Positions 43,756 to 54,852 are shown, counted from the first letter of the stretch. The stretch: DNA of 64,000 nucleotides from Muscardinus avellanarius (GCA_963383645.1 OY726572.1:22412792-22476791); one strand, 5' to 3'. Numbers and translations are program-made. Notes: generated by a model not told the origin, from the sequence alone.

Positions 43756-44844
43756 GCATGACAAACATTTAGAAGAAAACATAGGGAGGTAACCTTCATG
43801 ATTTGGGGCCCAGCAAAGATTTCTTAAGTATAATATATAAAATGACGTGAAATATAAAAGAAAAAGAGCAGTAAGTCACCTTCATGAAAATAAAGAGGGT
43901 TTTCTCTTCAAAGGCACTGTTAGGAAAACAGAACAGCAAGCCAGGACACTAGGGGAATTGCAAAACATCTATCTACCTTTCTATCTGACAAAGAACTTTT
44001 ATCTATAGTATACAAAGAGCCCTTACAACTTATGAATAAGAAGACAAAGAGTTCAATAAACTTTAGGCAAAAGATTTCAACAGATATGAAGTCATTGGGG
44101 AATTGCAAATTAAAACCACAATGAGATAATGCTACACACCCACTAGAATGGCTAAAATTAAAAAGACTGACCAAAACAAGTGTTGGCAAGGATATAGAAA
44201 ACGTAGAATTTTCATGGAAATATAAATGGCACATTTCCTTTTTAAGAAAAAGTTTGGCAATTTGTTATAAAATTAAACATCTACCTGCCATATGGCCTAG
44301 CCCTTCTGCTAGAGTACTTGGTCAAGAGAAATTAGAGTGTATGTCCAAACAAAGACTCGAAGATGAATATTCTTAAAAGCATTATTTATAATAGCTCAAA
44401 GGCAGAAACAACCCAAATGACCATCAACAAGGAGTAGCGAAACAAATTGTAGTAGAGCCATATAATGGAATACCACTTGGCAGTAAAAATGAATGTGCCG
44501 TTGACACAAACGACAAAATGGGTGAATCTCAAAGTAATTGTGCTGAGCAAAAGAAACTAGACCAATTTTTTTTTAAAAAAAGTACATGCTGCATGATTCC
44601 ATTTATATAAAATTCTAGAGAATGCAAACTAATGTATAATGACAGAATGCAGATCCACTGTTGCCTGGGGACAGGGTTGGTGTAGTTGTGGGAGGGAGAG
44701 ATTACAAAGGGTAATAGGAAACTTTTGGGGATGCTGGATCCATTCATTATCCTGATGTGGTTTCTTGGATGTAAACATGTCAAAAGCCATTAGAATTCTG
44801 CATTTTGAAAATGTGCAGTTTTCTGCACATCAGTTTTTCTTCAA

Positions 44845-45285
44845 AACTGTAAAAAAAAATACAAAAGCAATTGATTGCCTAAATGACCGTTTTCATTTGC
44901 ATGATGACAAATCAAAGAGCTATTTCCAACAGGAGCAGTGTCCTGTTGGCCTTGGCAGGAGACTGTACATTAAGCCAGGTAGAGAAGCGTAGTCATAATT
45001 TGTGGATCTTTGTTAATTTGACTAGGTTCATGGCTCTTATCTTTACATTAAGTTTGCATTTGTTTGAAGAAAATTGCTCTGGAACAATATATCTATTTCT
45101 GATACCTATGCAGAATAAATTATAAAATTATAAAATTCCAGTTGGATTAGATTTTAATTTGTTCAAGTTAGAGGCTAATACTTTTACTCTCTTGAGCCCC
45201 TGCCCACCCGAGGTGATAGGCAGGGTGCTGGGTTTGCACACTGCTAAGTAGACCCAGCTCCACCCTCACCAAGGGGTCTGAAGAC
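44845..45285. other. No recognised feature
   Basis: Unique sequence; no supportable gene. Confidence 0.4.
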
Positions 45286-45289
45286 CTAG

Positions 45290-45405
45290 TCTAGGCTCTG
45301 ACTGTCACCTAATGAACATGGGACCCTAGCAAGTCATGAGTCACTGAGCCTCAGTTTCCTCATGTGCTAAAAGTAGTAATAATTCCTCTATGCCTACTCC
45401 CCGAA
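45290..45405 (+). repeat. MIR SINE remnant
   Basis: ggctctgactgtcacctaat, gaccctagcaagtcatgagt, actgagcctcagtttcctca follow the sense MIR core. Confidence 0.7.
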
Positions 45406-45433
45406 TCGATACAGAAGTCACAGCACCACTCTT

Positions 45434-45636
45434 TTTTTTTTTTTTTTTTTTTTGGTGGTACTGGGGTTCCTGGAAGCCCTTCTACCTCCGGGCTACACTC
45501 CCAGACCTATTTTTACATTCTTATTTGGAAACAGGGTCTCCTAAGCCAGCGCGCTCGGCTGGCTTCGAACCTGCGCGATCCTCCTGTCTCTGCCTCCCAA
45601 GCGCGGGGATTACAAGCGTGCGCCACCACGCCCGGC
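45434..45636 (-). mobile_element. Young hairpin-type B1-ID SINE, 14-bp TSD
   Basis: Poly(T), actggggttcctggaagccc, cgggctacactcccagacct, tggcttcgaacctgcgcgat, gcgccaccacgcccggc. CpGs are largely preserved. Perfect 14-bp flanks acagcaccactctt (45420-45433 and 45637-45650). Confidence 0.95.
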
Positions 45637-45674
45637 ACAGCACCACTCTTTAAAAGTCCTTAAAAGTTAATTTA

Positions 45675-45883
45675 CACTGGGCATGGTGGCGCACGCTTGT
45701 AATCCCCGCGCTTGGGAGGAGGAGACAGGAGGATCCTGCAGGTTCGAATCCAGCCTCGCTGGCTTAAGAGACCCTGTTTCCAAATAAAAATATAAAAAAT
45801 AGATGTCTGGGAGTGTAGCCCAGAGATAGAAGGGTTACCAGAAACCCCAGTACCACCAAAACAAAAACAAAAACAAAAAAAAC
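45675..45883 (+). mobile_element. Young hairpin-type B1-ID SINE, 9-bp TSD
   Basis: actgggcatggtggcgcacg, tgtaatccccgcgcttggga, gtctgggagtgtagcccaga, gggttaccagaaaccccagt, then an (AAAAAC) tail. Flanked by gttaattta (45666-45674 and 45884-45892). Head-to-head with the SINE at 45434-45636. Confidence 0.93.
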
Positions 45884-45912
45884 GTTAATTTATAAGAAGG
45901 CTATCAGCCATG

Positions 45913-46464
45913 TCATGACATAACCTCTGTAGAAGCAGGTGATCTCACTAAAGCTTCCAACACTATTGCCATGACACACCGTGCCGCTCCTTCAAAGGCA
46001 GTTTCTTCCCTCTCCCCTCTTCTCTCTGCCTCCTTGGCTTCCTCCTTTTGCTTAGTTCCTTTAGTCAACATATCCTGCTGAGCTTGCCAGGTGCCAGGTC
46101 CTTTAGGGCAAGAGAGAGAAGGCTGGGAAGAAGGCCGCTGAGTCACTGCCTCTGAGCTGACATCCCTTGGGGCTTGGGGTGCAGTTTGACAGGTGCTTTG
46201 AGAGAAATCGATGGGGGGCAGGGCCCTCAGGGCTAAGTAGGGGTTAGGCAGTAAAGAATGGGAAAGAGAGCCCCAGTCAAAAGGAAGAGGCTGTGCAAAG
46301 GCTGGCTGTTGAGAGTGAAGGCAGGGAGGCGGGAGAAGAGTGGGGGCTTTGCTGGGAACAGATGTGGTGGTACCTGGCGAGAGCAGCAGGGATCCAGGTG
46401 GAAATTTGTGCAGAAAGAGGAAGTGATGCTTCCAAACCGCTGTCCTGGTGGTTCCAGCTCCCAC
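45913..46464 (-). other. Unassigned 183-codon open frame
   Basis: Longest open frame here not explained by a repeat. It starts at GTG, not ATG, so the true upstream limit is unknown. The middle is Pro/Ser-rich; near the C terminus is a charged stretch (KQKEEAKEAERRGEREE). A second frame is also open just upstream (about 46400-46520, peptide like KLLILKTIKRLHKEQWELE), so a frameshifted pseudogene is possible. I recognise no domain. GC-rich DNA lengthens chance ORFs, so coding status is doubtful. Confidence 0.2.
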
Positions 46465-46469
46465 TGTTC

Positions 46470-46810
46470 CTTGTGAAGCCTCTTGATGGTCTTCAGGATT
46501 AAGAGCTTGCTGACCTCTTTCTAGGTGGGATTTTCTTGAATAGAACTTAACTGATGGTCACCAAAATGACTTTGCTTACATTGTTTTCTGCTAAGAAAAC
46601 AAAAACCTCTCCAAATAAGCAGTGACTATTACTTCTACTGGTTTGTGAAACCATAATTTTCAGTATACCCCTCACGATTTGTTGTATGGTTCCAACATAG
46701 ACATTTGACAAGGAATCTTATGCCTGAGAGAAAATTGAGCTCTAGCAGAGAAGACCAAAAGGATTTGAATACAGGAGAAACTCTGAGGTGAATACAGTGA
46801 GGGCTTTTGT
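46470..46810. other. No recognised feature
   Basis: Unique sequence; the right end is AT-richer. Nothing supportable. Confidence 0.35.
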
Positions 46811-46815
46811 CTTTG

Positions 46816-47012
46816 CTTAAGAGACAGGGTCTTCCTTTGTTGCCAGAGCTGGTCTTGGACTTGTGGGCTTAAGTGACCTCCTGATTGCAGGCCTGCACCA
46901 CCACTTTCTCCGTTCTTGTTTGAGTGTGCATGTGTGTGAGGGGTGCTGGGGATGAACCCAGTGCCTTGTGCATGCCAGGCAGGCACTCTACCAGTGAGTT
47001 ATCCCGCAGATC
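46816..47012 (-). mobile_element. ID-B1 composite SINE (B4-like), old
   Basis: Antisense B1-like part (gagacagggtcttcctttgt) on the left, then an ID unit (ctggggatgaacccagtgcc, gcaggcactctaccagtgag) on the right. In the element's own direction the ID unit comes first, opposite to the local dimeric SINEs. This matches the ID_B1/B4 layout of rodents. The ID unit keeps its full tRNA-like length. Confidence 0.7.
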
Positions 47013-47263
47013 TCTTGATCTTGTTTAAACAGTAAGATAATTGATTTCTGATTCCTTTTTCCCAAATGCTACATTGTCATTAAAAAAAAAAAAAATCTTT
47101 GCAAAAGGTATGCTAACTGGCAGGCCATCGAGTATTATTAAGAATGTATCCATAGTTTTTGCTTGAGTGTGCTTGTATTGGTCTTTCCTTTATCTTCCTA
47201 TTTTACAGGGCAGGATCTTTCACTATACTTTCAAGGTTCCTTGGCCTCATATAAGTAATAATA

Positions 47264-47478
47264 GAAGCCGGGCGTGGTGGCGCATGCTTGTAATCCTAGT
47301 ATTTGGGAGGCTGAGACCGGAGGATGGCAGTTCGCGGACAGCCTCAGCTACTACTTAGTGAGGCCCTCTGCAAGTCAGTGAGACCCGGTTTCAAAATAAA
47401 GAATAAAAAAAATAGGGCAGGGGGTGTAGCTCGGAGGTCGAATGCCCCTGGGTTCCATCCCCAGACCCGCAAAAAGAA
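47264..47478 (+). mobile_element. Dimeric B1-ID SINE, 11-bp TSD
   Basis: gaagccgggcgtggtggcgc, gaggccctctgcaagtcagt, gtgtagctcggaggtcgaat, gccc plus ctgggttccatccccagacc. Flanked by aagtaataata (47253-47263 and 47479-47489). CpG-rich, so fairly young. Confidence 0.93.
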
Positions 47479-47759
47479 AAGTAATAATAACATAGAATAT
47501 TTACAGAATTTCCCTAGTTGTCAGAAGAGCTTGGTGTTTGCTCTCATATTCAGACTTCTGTCTGGGGAAAAAAACTCCTAGAGCACGAGAATCCCAAAGG
47601 GGCAAAGATGTGAGCCTTATGGGACAAAGTCCTGGACTGAGACTTTAACAATTGAGAGAGGAGTTTACATATTTGGAGTGAAGAACAGTCGAGGTTAAGA
47701 GGGTCAAGATCTTTAGGTACACCAGAGAAACATCATTAAAAAATGGTGTCTGTTCTGAA

Positions 47760-47761
<2 letters not shown>

Positions 47762-47803
<42 letters not shown>
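47762..47803. repeat. (GT)n microsatellite
   Basis: About 20 GT units. Confidence 0.97.
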
Positions 47804-47804
<1 letters not shown>

Positions 47805-47934
47805 TGCGTGTCTCTGTGTGTCTGTATCATTATAGTTCAGAAATGAACAGCCTGCCTCCATGAATGTAGTTGTCATTAGTCATAGTCTCAATAAGCATAT
47901 TTGACACAGGCTATCAGTCAATTTACCAGCAGAA

Positions 47935-48333
47935 ATGATAGAAAATCATGTCATTTGCTGGAAAACTGATGGAACTCAAGATTATACTAAATAAGATTAG
48001 CCAGTCTCAAAAAAAAAAAAATAGATGCGTGTTTTCTCTTTATGAGGAAGCCAGGGAGATATTTGGAAATAAAGGTAAAAGAAGAACAGAGACTCCAGTA
48101 GAGTGATAGAGGGATCTTAGGGAAGGGGGAATGAAGATGGAATGAGTGTAGCAGTTGAAATAATGCTATGTATGTATACAGATGACCAATTCCAATCCTA
48201 AGGCATGCTAGAGAGGGAGGGAGGTGGCGGGACCCGCAGGGAAGTGTTCCAAGAGTCATGTGCGTGCATATTTCTATCACTCTATACCCCAGTAAGATGA
48301 GTAATTACAATGACCAAATAAAAGTACAAAAAG
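47935..48333 (+). mobile_element. LINE-1 ORF2 end and 3' UTR
   Basis: aaatcatgtcatttgctgga, tgatggaactcaagattata, attagccagtctcaaaaaaa (the conserved 'EISQ...' region at DNA level), ggaagccagggagatatttg, a G-rich patch (gagagggagggaggtggcgg), then the 3' terminus gagtaattacaatgaccaaa. Frame-disrupted. Confidence 0.8.
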
Positions 48334-48339
48334 ACATAG

Positions 48340-48815
48340 CACAATTTCTCCATAAAATAATGAAAATTAAAATCTGCCTAATATAGAAGTAGCAATTACA
48401 AGTCTGAAGTACATATAAAATATTAGTTCAAGCAAACAAATAAAATTCCATGCAACATCCCGAAAACAGGATGATATTGTCACGCTATGAGCTACCATAC
48501 TTAATTAGCCAGTCTCCGTTTCTGCAGTAGAGAGCACTTTGTGTTTCTCACAGGAGTACATAAAGAATCCAAAGTTCAGACTTATTCATTAAAAAAATGT
48601 AATGTGTGCTGGGTTTTGATTAAGCATGGCATTTGGAACCAGTGACGAAGCACCCACTCTGCTGTCAGCACCGTGTTTCTATGAATCGCCACTGAGTCTT
48701 TTCATCCCGGCTTCTTCATCTCTGAGTTGACACGAAACCAGTTCACCAATGAAAACATAAGCTCCAGTAGTGCAGGAGACCAGTTCACACTTCTGAGCAA
48801 CAACATTGTGTGGAG
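48340..48815. other. No recognised feature
   Basis: AT-rich unique sequence. Confidence 0.4.
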
Positions 48816-48819
48816 AGAG

Positions 48820-48990
48820 CAAACTTCTTACAGTCACATTGACTCCTGGTTCAAAGCAAAGGTTTGGTAAGTGTGTATGGCCTTGACCATTCAACCTCTT
48901 TGAACTTACTCCCTTATCTATAAATATGCAACTGATTACACTTAACTCATTAAGCTGATAGAAGTATAAGAAAGAGTGTATTTGAAAACA
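48820..48990 (+). repeat. MIR SINE remnant
   Basis: gactcctggttcaaagcaaa, ggccttgaccattcaacctc, tttgaacttactcccttatc, tatgcaactgattacactta. Confidence 0.6.
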
Positions 48991-48994
48991 CAAA

Positions 48995-50040
48995 ACAGAG
49001 GACTTTGTGCTTTCTAAGTGCTCAAAAATGTTAGATTCATTCACTTTTTCAGGTATCAAAAACATTGCTAGAAGACGGGCTTGGTGCAATGATCAGAGCA
49101 TTTCCTCTTCATAGTTCTCGGTGTCCTTTTTACCCTAACCCAGGTGATGGGAGGTGGAAGTGGGGTAAAAGCAATCAAACAAAGAAATTACAGTTTTGTT
49201 AGAAGGAGTCAGAAAACCATATTCACTACAGTCAGAGTAGATAGCACTAGTAACTAAGCCTCCTCCCATGTCAGGATCATTTGGAAAACTTTCTGAAACA
49301 TACACATTCCAACTTCTGTTTTTCCCAGAATGTAAAAGTAAGTACCTGAACAGCCCTCAGACTAAATATCCTAGAAGAAAAATAAGATAAAAGTAAAAAC
49401 AGAAGAAAGTACCATAAACTCAGAGGCCAGAAATCACATTTAAGCAGGGATTTAGAAGAGCATGCTGACACTAAAGATGATTTTCAGAAAACCCAACTCC
49501 AGCCACCTAACCAACTGTCCTTGAACTAAAGGTCTGACAGCATTGGCAGAGGAGACAGAAGCCAAATCCAAGGTCCTGCTCAAGGCAGGGAGTCTAATCA
49601 GAGGATTCCATACAAAATTGAAAACCCAAATTACAACACCCTCTATTTAAGGATGAATTAGAAAGGAATCTTTCCTATAGAGGGAGAAGCAGAGAAAAGT
49701 ATTTACCTTGACCTTAGTGAAAACTCATGACCACAGGGCAGCTTCCAGGCAAGTCCACAGTCAGTCCTGCATTCATGTGCTCAGCAATATGATAATCTTC
49801 AACCAGTGAATTTTCTTTAACATTGTTTTGGATTATGGGTAGAGGTACCTTCCTACTGTATATCCAAGTATCTGCCGCTTCGTTCCCTTTCCTTGCCATA
49901 GCTCCAGTAACTAAATACCAGGAAAGCATCTCTGACCTTCAGATACTTGTTTATAGCTGAGATTTTTTTCACTAATACCTATCTTACCTTGGCCCCTTAG
50001 GTGAACAGAAACCAACTATGGCATCAAAGGTCTTTGGCCT
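48995..50040. other. Unique sequence; no gene supported
   Basis: A 71-codon minus-strand frame (49714-49929) has no domain, and its DNA lacks a convincing acceptor. Confidence 0.35.
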
Positions 50041-50041
50041 T

Positions 50042-50236
50042 AGCTGGGCATGGTGGCCTGTTTCTGTAATCTCAGTACTTGGGAGTCAGAGACAAGAGAA
50101 TCATAGGTTCAAGGATGGCCTCATCAAGTTAGTGAGAACCTGTTTTAAAATAATAAATAAGGTAGGGGTGGTGGTATAGCTTAGAGGTAGAATGCCCCTG
50201 GGTTCAATCCCCAATACCACTGAAAAAAAAAAAAAA
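50042..50236 (+). mobile_element. Dimeric B1-ID SINE
   Basis: agctgggcatggtggcctgt, ggtggtatagcttagaggta, gaatgcccctgggttcaatc, poly(A). The short flanking repeat is ctttgg. Confidence 0.9.
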
Positions 50237-50319
50237 CTTTGGTTTTGATCTGTCAGATGTAAGTAGGAAAGAATGAGAGAGGGAGAGGGAGAAGGAGAGG
50301 GAGAGAGAACATGAATATG

Positions 50320-50473
50320 CCATTCTACCTACAAGCTATAATACTCCCAACCTTTTTTATTTTTTTATTTTGAAACAGGGTCTTGCTAAGTTGGTGAGTC
50401 TGGCATCAAAACTGTGATCTCCCTGCCTCAGCCTCCCAAGAACTAGGATTATAGATATGTACCACCACACCTG
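50320..50473 (-). mobile_element. Dimeric SINE, partial
   Basis: ccattctacctacaagctat, ttttgaaacagggtcttgct, ccctgcctcagcctcccaag, ccaccacacctga. A GA-rich stretch (50270-50310) lies at its left. Confidence 0.85.
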
Positions 50474-50479
50474 ATTGAG

Positions 50480-52050
50480 AACCTTTCAGTTACTTAACTA
50501 TATTAAAAATTTATTTGAATGATAGTACCACATGAAACACAAATGCCGTAAAGCAGGCCTGTTGCGGACTCAAGGGAAGAAGGCCAGGGGATGTGGATTA
50601 AGTGGATTAAAATGGTGGCAACTTGGGCAACAGATCAGAGAAGGAGCATTCTGACAAGGTCAGTACAACTCCCAGAGAAACCAGAAGATGAGAAGGCAAG
50701 TGACTGGCTTTGGGGGTCCCAAAGGGACACCCCCACTACCACCCTAGAAACATGGGCTCAGGAGTGCACAACTGTTTACGTGAGATTATTACAACGTAGA
50801 CGTTTTGGTTTGTTGGCGTGAATCTGTGTACCTGTTACCATGGTTCTGCCCCACATACCTCTGAGTGCCTTGTTTTTGCACTTCTTGGCTCTGGGTTTCT
50901 AATGCAGTGCTGATCCCTTTGCTGGGTCAGCACTGAGGGCAAACAATTGATTTTCACAGCACTGTGCCAGTTGGTGTAATCCCAGAAGCAAGGTGGCGCG
51001 TGTTGCGTCACATGCTGAGTTGACTTCCTGGCCAGCACACATCCTTGCTTCTTCATTGTGTGCTTGTAGCCAGCTGCATGTTTTACGTGCATATTCTTGG
51101 CTAGGCTGACACAGGTAACTGCCACCCGTTCTTCCTGTTCCCAGCCTGTATTTGCTGTTTGGGCAGCTGTGAGTTTTCCTGGCAGGTTATAGTCTCTGTT
51201 TCTAAATTTTTACAATTCATAAATGGCTTTGTTTATGAATCCTACCCCCTGGGATTGTGCTTGGTAAATAGTAAGTATGCAATAAATTTTCTGAACAAAT
51301 CAGTATATTGCATAGGCTGCAGTTAGAGCACAGAAGATATGACTGATGCTATGTGTTACCAAAAGAAAATAAGGTTGGCCAGGCTCTAACATCCTAAGCT
51401 GAGACTGAAGAAGAGCTCAGGGGCAGTGTTGGCCCTTCTGTTGCAAATAAAGCAGGTAAGGAATGGATCCAGCCCGTGTGAACAGACTAGGTTGTAGGAA
51501 GGCAGTGGGCAGTTGAGGAACCTGTACACTGGTTTGTCCTTGGCCAAAGTTCAGAAGCTGTTCTTAGCAGGTGTGGAACAAAATACCATGGACCACAAGA
51601 CCTAACTAAATGTGCCTTGTCTAGGATTGCCACTAAGGTGAAGGATAGGTAGGGCTAGATGGCTCCTGGCCCCCTGTTATTTTGAAAGTAATATTAGGAA
51701 GTTCCTATCCATTTTGTATATGTTAATCAAAGTGAACTGCTAATCACAGTGCGCGTATCTTCTCTACCAAATGTGTGAAATGTGCCTCTTAGGGACATAA
51801 AACACATATTTGCATTCTTGGATCTATCTTCATATTTGACTAAGCAGCGCTTTCTAAGCTGACTTTTTCTATCACCTGTCCTGCTGCTGGTGAATGACAC
51901 TGAAAGAAGGAGACAGGATAAGATGTTGGAGCTTTTCATCAAGTTCTTTCCCCTCACGAGTCAGGGGTGAGCCCCCCGTCCTCATTTTTCGTGGATTATC
52001 ACCATTCGTACCTCACTAAGCCTAAGCATCTCTCTGTCGAATGTTTCCTC
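50480..52050. other. Unique sequence; no gene supported
   Basis: No repeat recognised. Short ORFs are without domains. Confidence 0.4.
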
Positions 52051-52059
52051 TGAGTACTC

Positions 52060-52460
52060 TCGAGAGTGGAAGGCTAAAAATGGCTAATTTGTTAGAGAAA
52101 TTAATGTTATCTACAGATACCTTATTCTTCACTCCCCGTTAATAAAAGCCATAGATTATTACAGAGGAGAGAAAAGATCAGGAGTGGTCCATTTCTAACC
52201 ATACTACATACATTTCTAACCATACATACACACTCAATTAGTCAGAAGGGCAAAGTGTACATTAATAGGCAGCCTGGGAGTTTGCTCGAGCAATTAATCG
52301 GCCTTGTCATCCATAAATAATAGTTTAAATAACTTCCTCGTCTTGCTCACTTGACTGAAATAACCAATCAGATTCAAACAATAGATAGCATCATTGACCT
52401 TTCCAAAAATAGATTTAATAGTTCAGTGTTTGTCTTTTGTTATCTAAAACTCTAGGCTGT
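52060..52460. promoter_or_regulatory. Candidate conserved non-coding element
   Basis: Non-repetitive, AT-rich block with clustered homeodomain-, CCAAT- and nuclear-receptor-like words: gagcaattaatcggcc, ccataaataatag, aaccaatcag, attgacctttcc. A direct repeat of catttctaaccatac occurs twice near 52190-52228. This texture is typical of distal enhancers, but conservation cannot be judged from one sequence. Confidence 0.2.
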
Positions 52461-52474
52461 CTACACATTTGACA

Positions 52475-52478
<4 letters not shown>

Positions 52479-52524
<46 letters not shown>

Positions 52525-52525
52525 A
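52479..52525. repeat. (GA)n microsatellite
   Basis: About 20 GA units ending in ggggagaggg. Confidence 0.97.
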
Positions 52526-52529
52526 GAGG

Positions 52530-53665
52530 GAAAACAGGGAAGGAGAGGGGTGTAAATTTCAGTAATAATCAAGGAGATGTGTCTTGTGTTTCAGCCCCCC
52601 CAAAAAGGTAATATGATATTAAGGTGTTTTTTTTAAAAAAAAAGATTTAAGTATAAGGAAAGAAAGCCTAGTATACAACACAATGACAGAAATAAACAAG
52701 TTGTCAGATTTGGGAAATTATAATGTGAATTTTATGGTGTTTGGTTCTAATATCACAGAATGATCGTTTTTACATGGAAATACCAGTCTCAGCATTTGTT
52801 TGTAGCCTTTCCCATGTATTTTTGCATATCCTTCTTTTGCTGTGTATGGAGCTTCCAGTGGCAGCCAGGGACCAGGGAAGCCAGCATCTGCTGGGGGGTC
52901 TGGAGCTGGCCCAGGGCTCTGTGCACCAGGAGAAGCCTTTTGCTTGTGGCTTTAGTTGTCATCAAGGCAGCATTGTTCATTTTGCTTAAAAGCTCCTCTA
53001 TTGTGTAGAGATGGATTTTTAATATAAAGGGAAGGGGAAAAAAATCAAGGACATGTTTGGCCAAACTCTTAATTTTTGGCTCTATCAGGAATTTCATCTC
53101 CATTTTGTAGCCTCAACTAATCCTCCCCAGCTTCTTGCCAGAGATTTCTTAAGTCTTGGGACTTACAAAGACGCTGGCAAGAAACTGCAGTGCATCAGCA
53201 GGAACAGGTTGCAAAATGAAGACGAAGCCTCTGGCAAGACACGGGAGGATTAATAGAGGCCGGGCGGCAGAGTGGGGCCCGAATGGCGAAAGAGCACCCC
53301 ATTCCAGCAGGCACCATGCTGCTCCACCTGGGGAGTCACACGGCACCCGCGGGGCCCAATTTGCCAGGGGGACATGGAGGTCAGGGGCATCCTTTGCCAG
53401 AAGAAGCTAAAAGCTTTTTGACCTGGGAGTGGTCTGAGGTCCTAGAATAATCTCTAGATGTCATTCACACTCCACTCTGATAAGGAGTGGGAATCTAGTT
53501 GGAGAAACTCTACTGGGTCTGAGAATAAAAATAAGTTCTTGAGAAGGTACCAGAAAAAATGTGGTTAAGTCCTATTTTCTGGAATACATTTTGTGATGGG
53601 GGTACCTACTGTGTTTCCAGTATTGGATTATTTTGTCTCACCCCTTACGTGGGCCTCAATTCTAA
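52530..53665. other. Unique sequence; no gene supported
   Basis: The stretch at 53200-53400 is the GC- and CpG-richest non-repeat part of this region, but no promoter or exon can be defended. Confidence 0.35.
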
Positions 53666-53669
53666 TCCC

Positions 53670-53800
53670 GCCTCTCTCTCTCTCTCTCTCCTTGCCCCTC
53701 CACATCCCACCACTTCCCCTGTTTCTGCTGTTTCCTCTCCTCCTTCTGCCCCCTCCCTTGCCCCTTCCTGGTCTTCTCTCTGTCTCCTCCGCTTCCCATT
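53670..53800. repeat. Pyrimidine-rich tract
   Basis: (CT)n at 53673-53692 followed by about 100 bases dominated by C and T. Confidence 0.85.
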
Positions 53801-53879
53801 TCAATGTGACTTTCAGTAGCTTTATTAGGGGCTACTTAATTATATTTTTATAATATTGAGAAAGAAGTTTCCCAAAGAA

Positions 53880-54735
53880 CAACAACAACAACAAATGTTT
53901 AATTCTATCATCTAGTTGCTTCAGAAACAGCAAGACAAACTGTTCTCCAAAGCTAGATTCAGTCATTTCACTCTAGTTTATGTGCTGGGAACATTTTAGT
54001 AGGGTTTTTGTTAACTCAGGATGCACCTGGGGAGAAATGGCATTATTTAATTATCCATCGTGTATACTCAAATCTGCAAAAAGTAGTGAGCCTCTGAATA
54101 CAAATGATTAGACCTCTCATCCTTTCTTTAGACTTAACAAAAGAAAGCAAAAAGATCAGCCGAAATAAACATGATGAATGTTTCATTCTGAGGATGATGG
54201 CACAGCCCCAGTGCAGATCTTGTCCCTGAACCTCACCTGTGACCTTATACACCCCCACAGAAAGAATGTGTGCTTACTGATGAATCATTGAGGGATGCAT
54301 CCTGTCTCGTGTCTAAGGGAACGCTGTGCCAAAATTAACACGTACTGGAATTAAGAAAGCCAAAATGAAGTGTCAGAGTGACTCAAGGTGATGGTAGTAC
54401 TTGGACCTTAATAATGAATTCATTCTAATTTACTTCTTTTTAGGTCTCTGTGAATATGGCTTCCTTATACTTTAGGATCTTAGTTTCTCTTGTAACCCTG
54501 ATTCTACAGAAAAGGGACTCACTTCTAAAGGCTGCTGAGAGATAGTTTTGGTCCTCTTCAACAGTTAAAAAACTTAATGCAAATCACCATTATCCTATAG
54601 CCTATTTGTCAATCAGGAATTTTAGAAAGAATTTCATGGATGAGTATCAGCTAATTCCTGCAAATGATTTGTCTAGGGTTAGAGAGATGAATTCATCATC
54701 CCCATTAGTTGATGGCATATCATCCTTGCTCTTAG
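53880..54735. other. No recognised feature
   Basis: Unique sequence; a short (CAA)n at 53879-53893. Confidence 0.4.
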
Positions 54736-54749
54736 TCTCTCCAGGGCTC

Positions 54750-54852
54750 TGCTTTGCTTCCTCCCTCCTCCTCCTTTCTTCTTCTTCTTCCTCTTCCTCC
54801 TCCTCTTCCTTTCTCCTTCCCTCCCTCCCACCTCCCTCTCTCTCCCATTCCC
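54750..54852. repeat. Long polypyrimidine tract
   Basis: About 100 bases almost entirely C and T, with TTC/TCC units. Confidence 0.92.

Larger units (their letters stand above)
42360..44840 (+). mobile_element. Old LINE-1 (L1M-type), ORF2 3' part to 3' UTR, four insertions
   Basis: Pieces run in L1 order: 42360-42587 (aagtgtcatttataatagca), 42800-42962 (gaattgacaagccatttcta), 43046-43290 (caataatcaaagcagtgtgg, tgattattttttacaaaggt), 43756-44840 (atttagaagaaaacataggg, tctcttcaaaggcactgtta, aattgcaaattaaaaccaca, gtgttggcaaggatatagaa, tccatttatataaaattcta). Interruptions are a SINE, a short L1 3' end and an MLT1-like LTR that itself carries an L1 3' end. Many stops; no coding capacity. Confidence 0.88.

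Noticed and set aside
45364..45663. ORFs of 87-99 codons with a Phe run
   Set aside because: Translation of the poly(T) and antisense young SINE; the same peptide recurs at 56.5 and 62.0 kb for the same reason.
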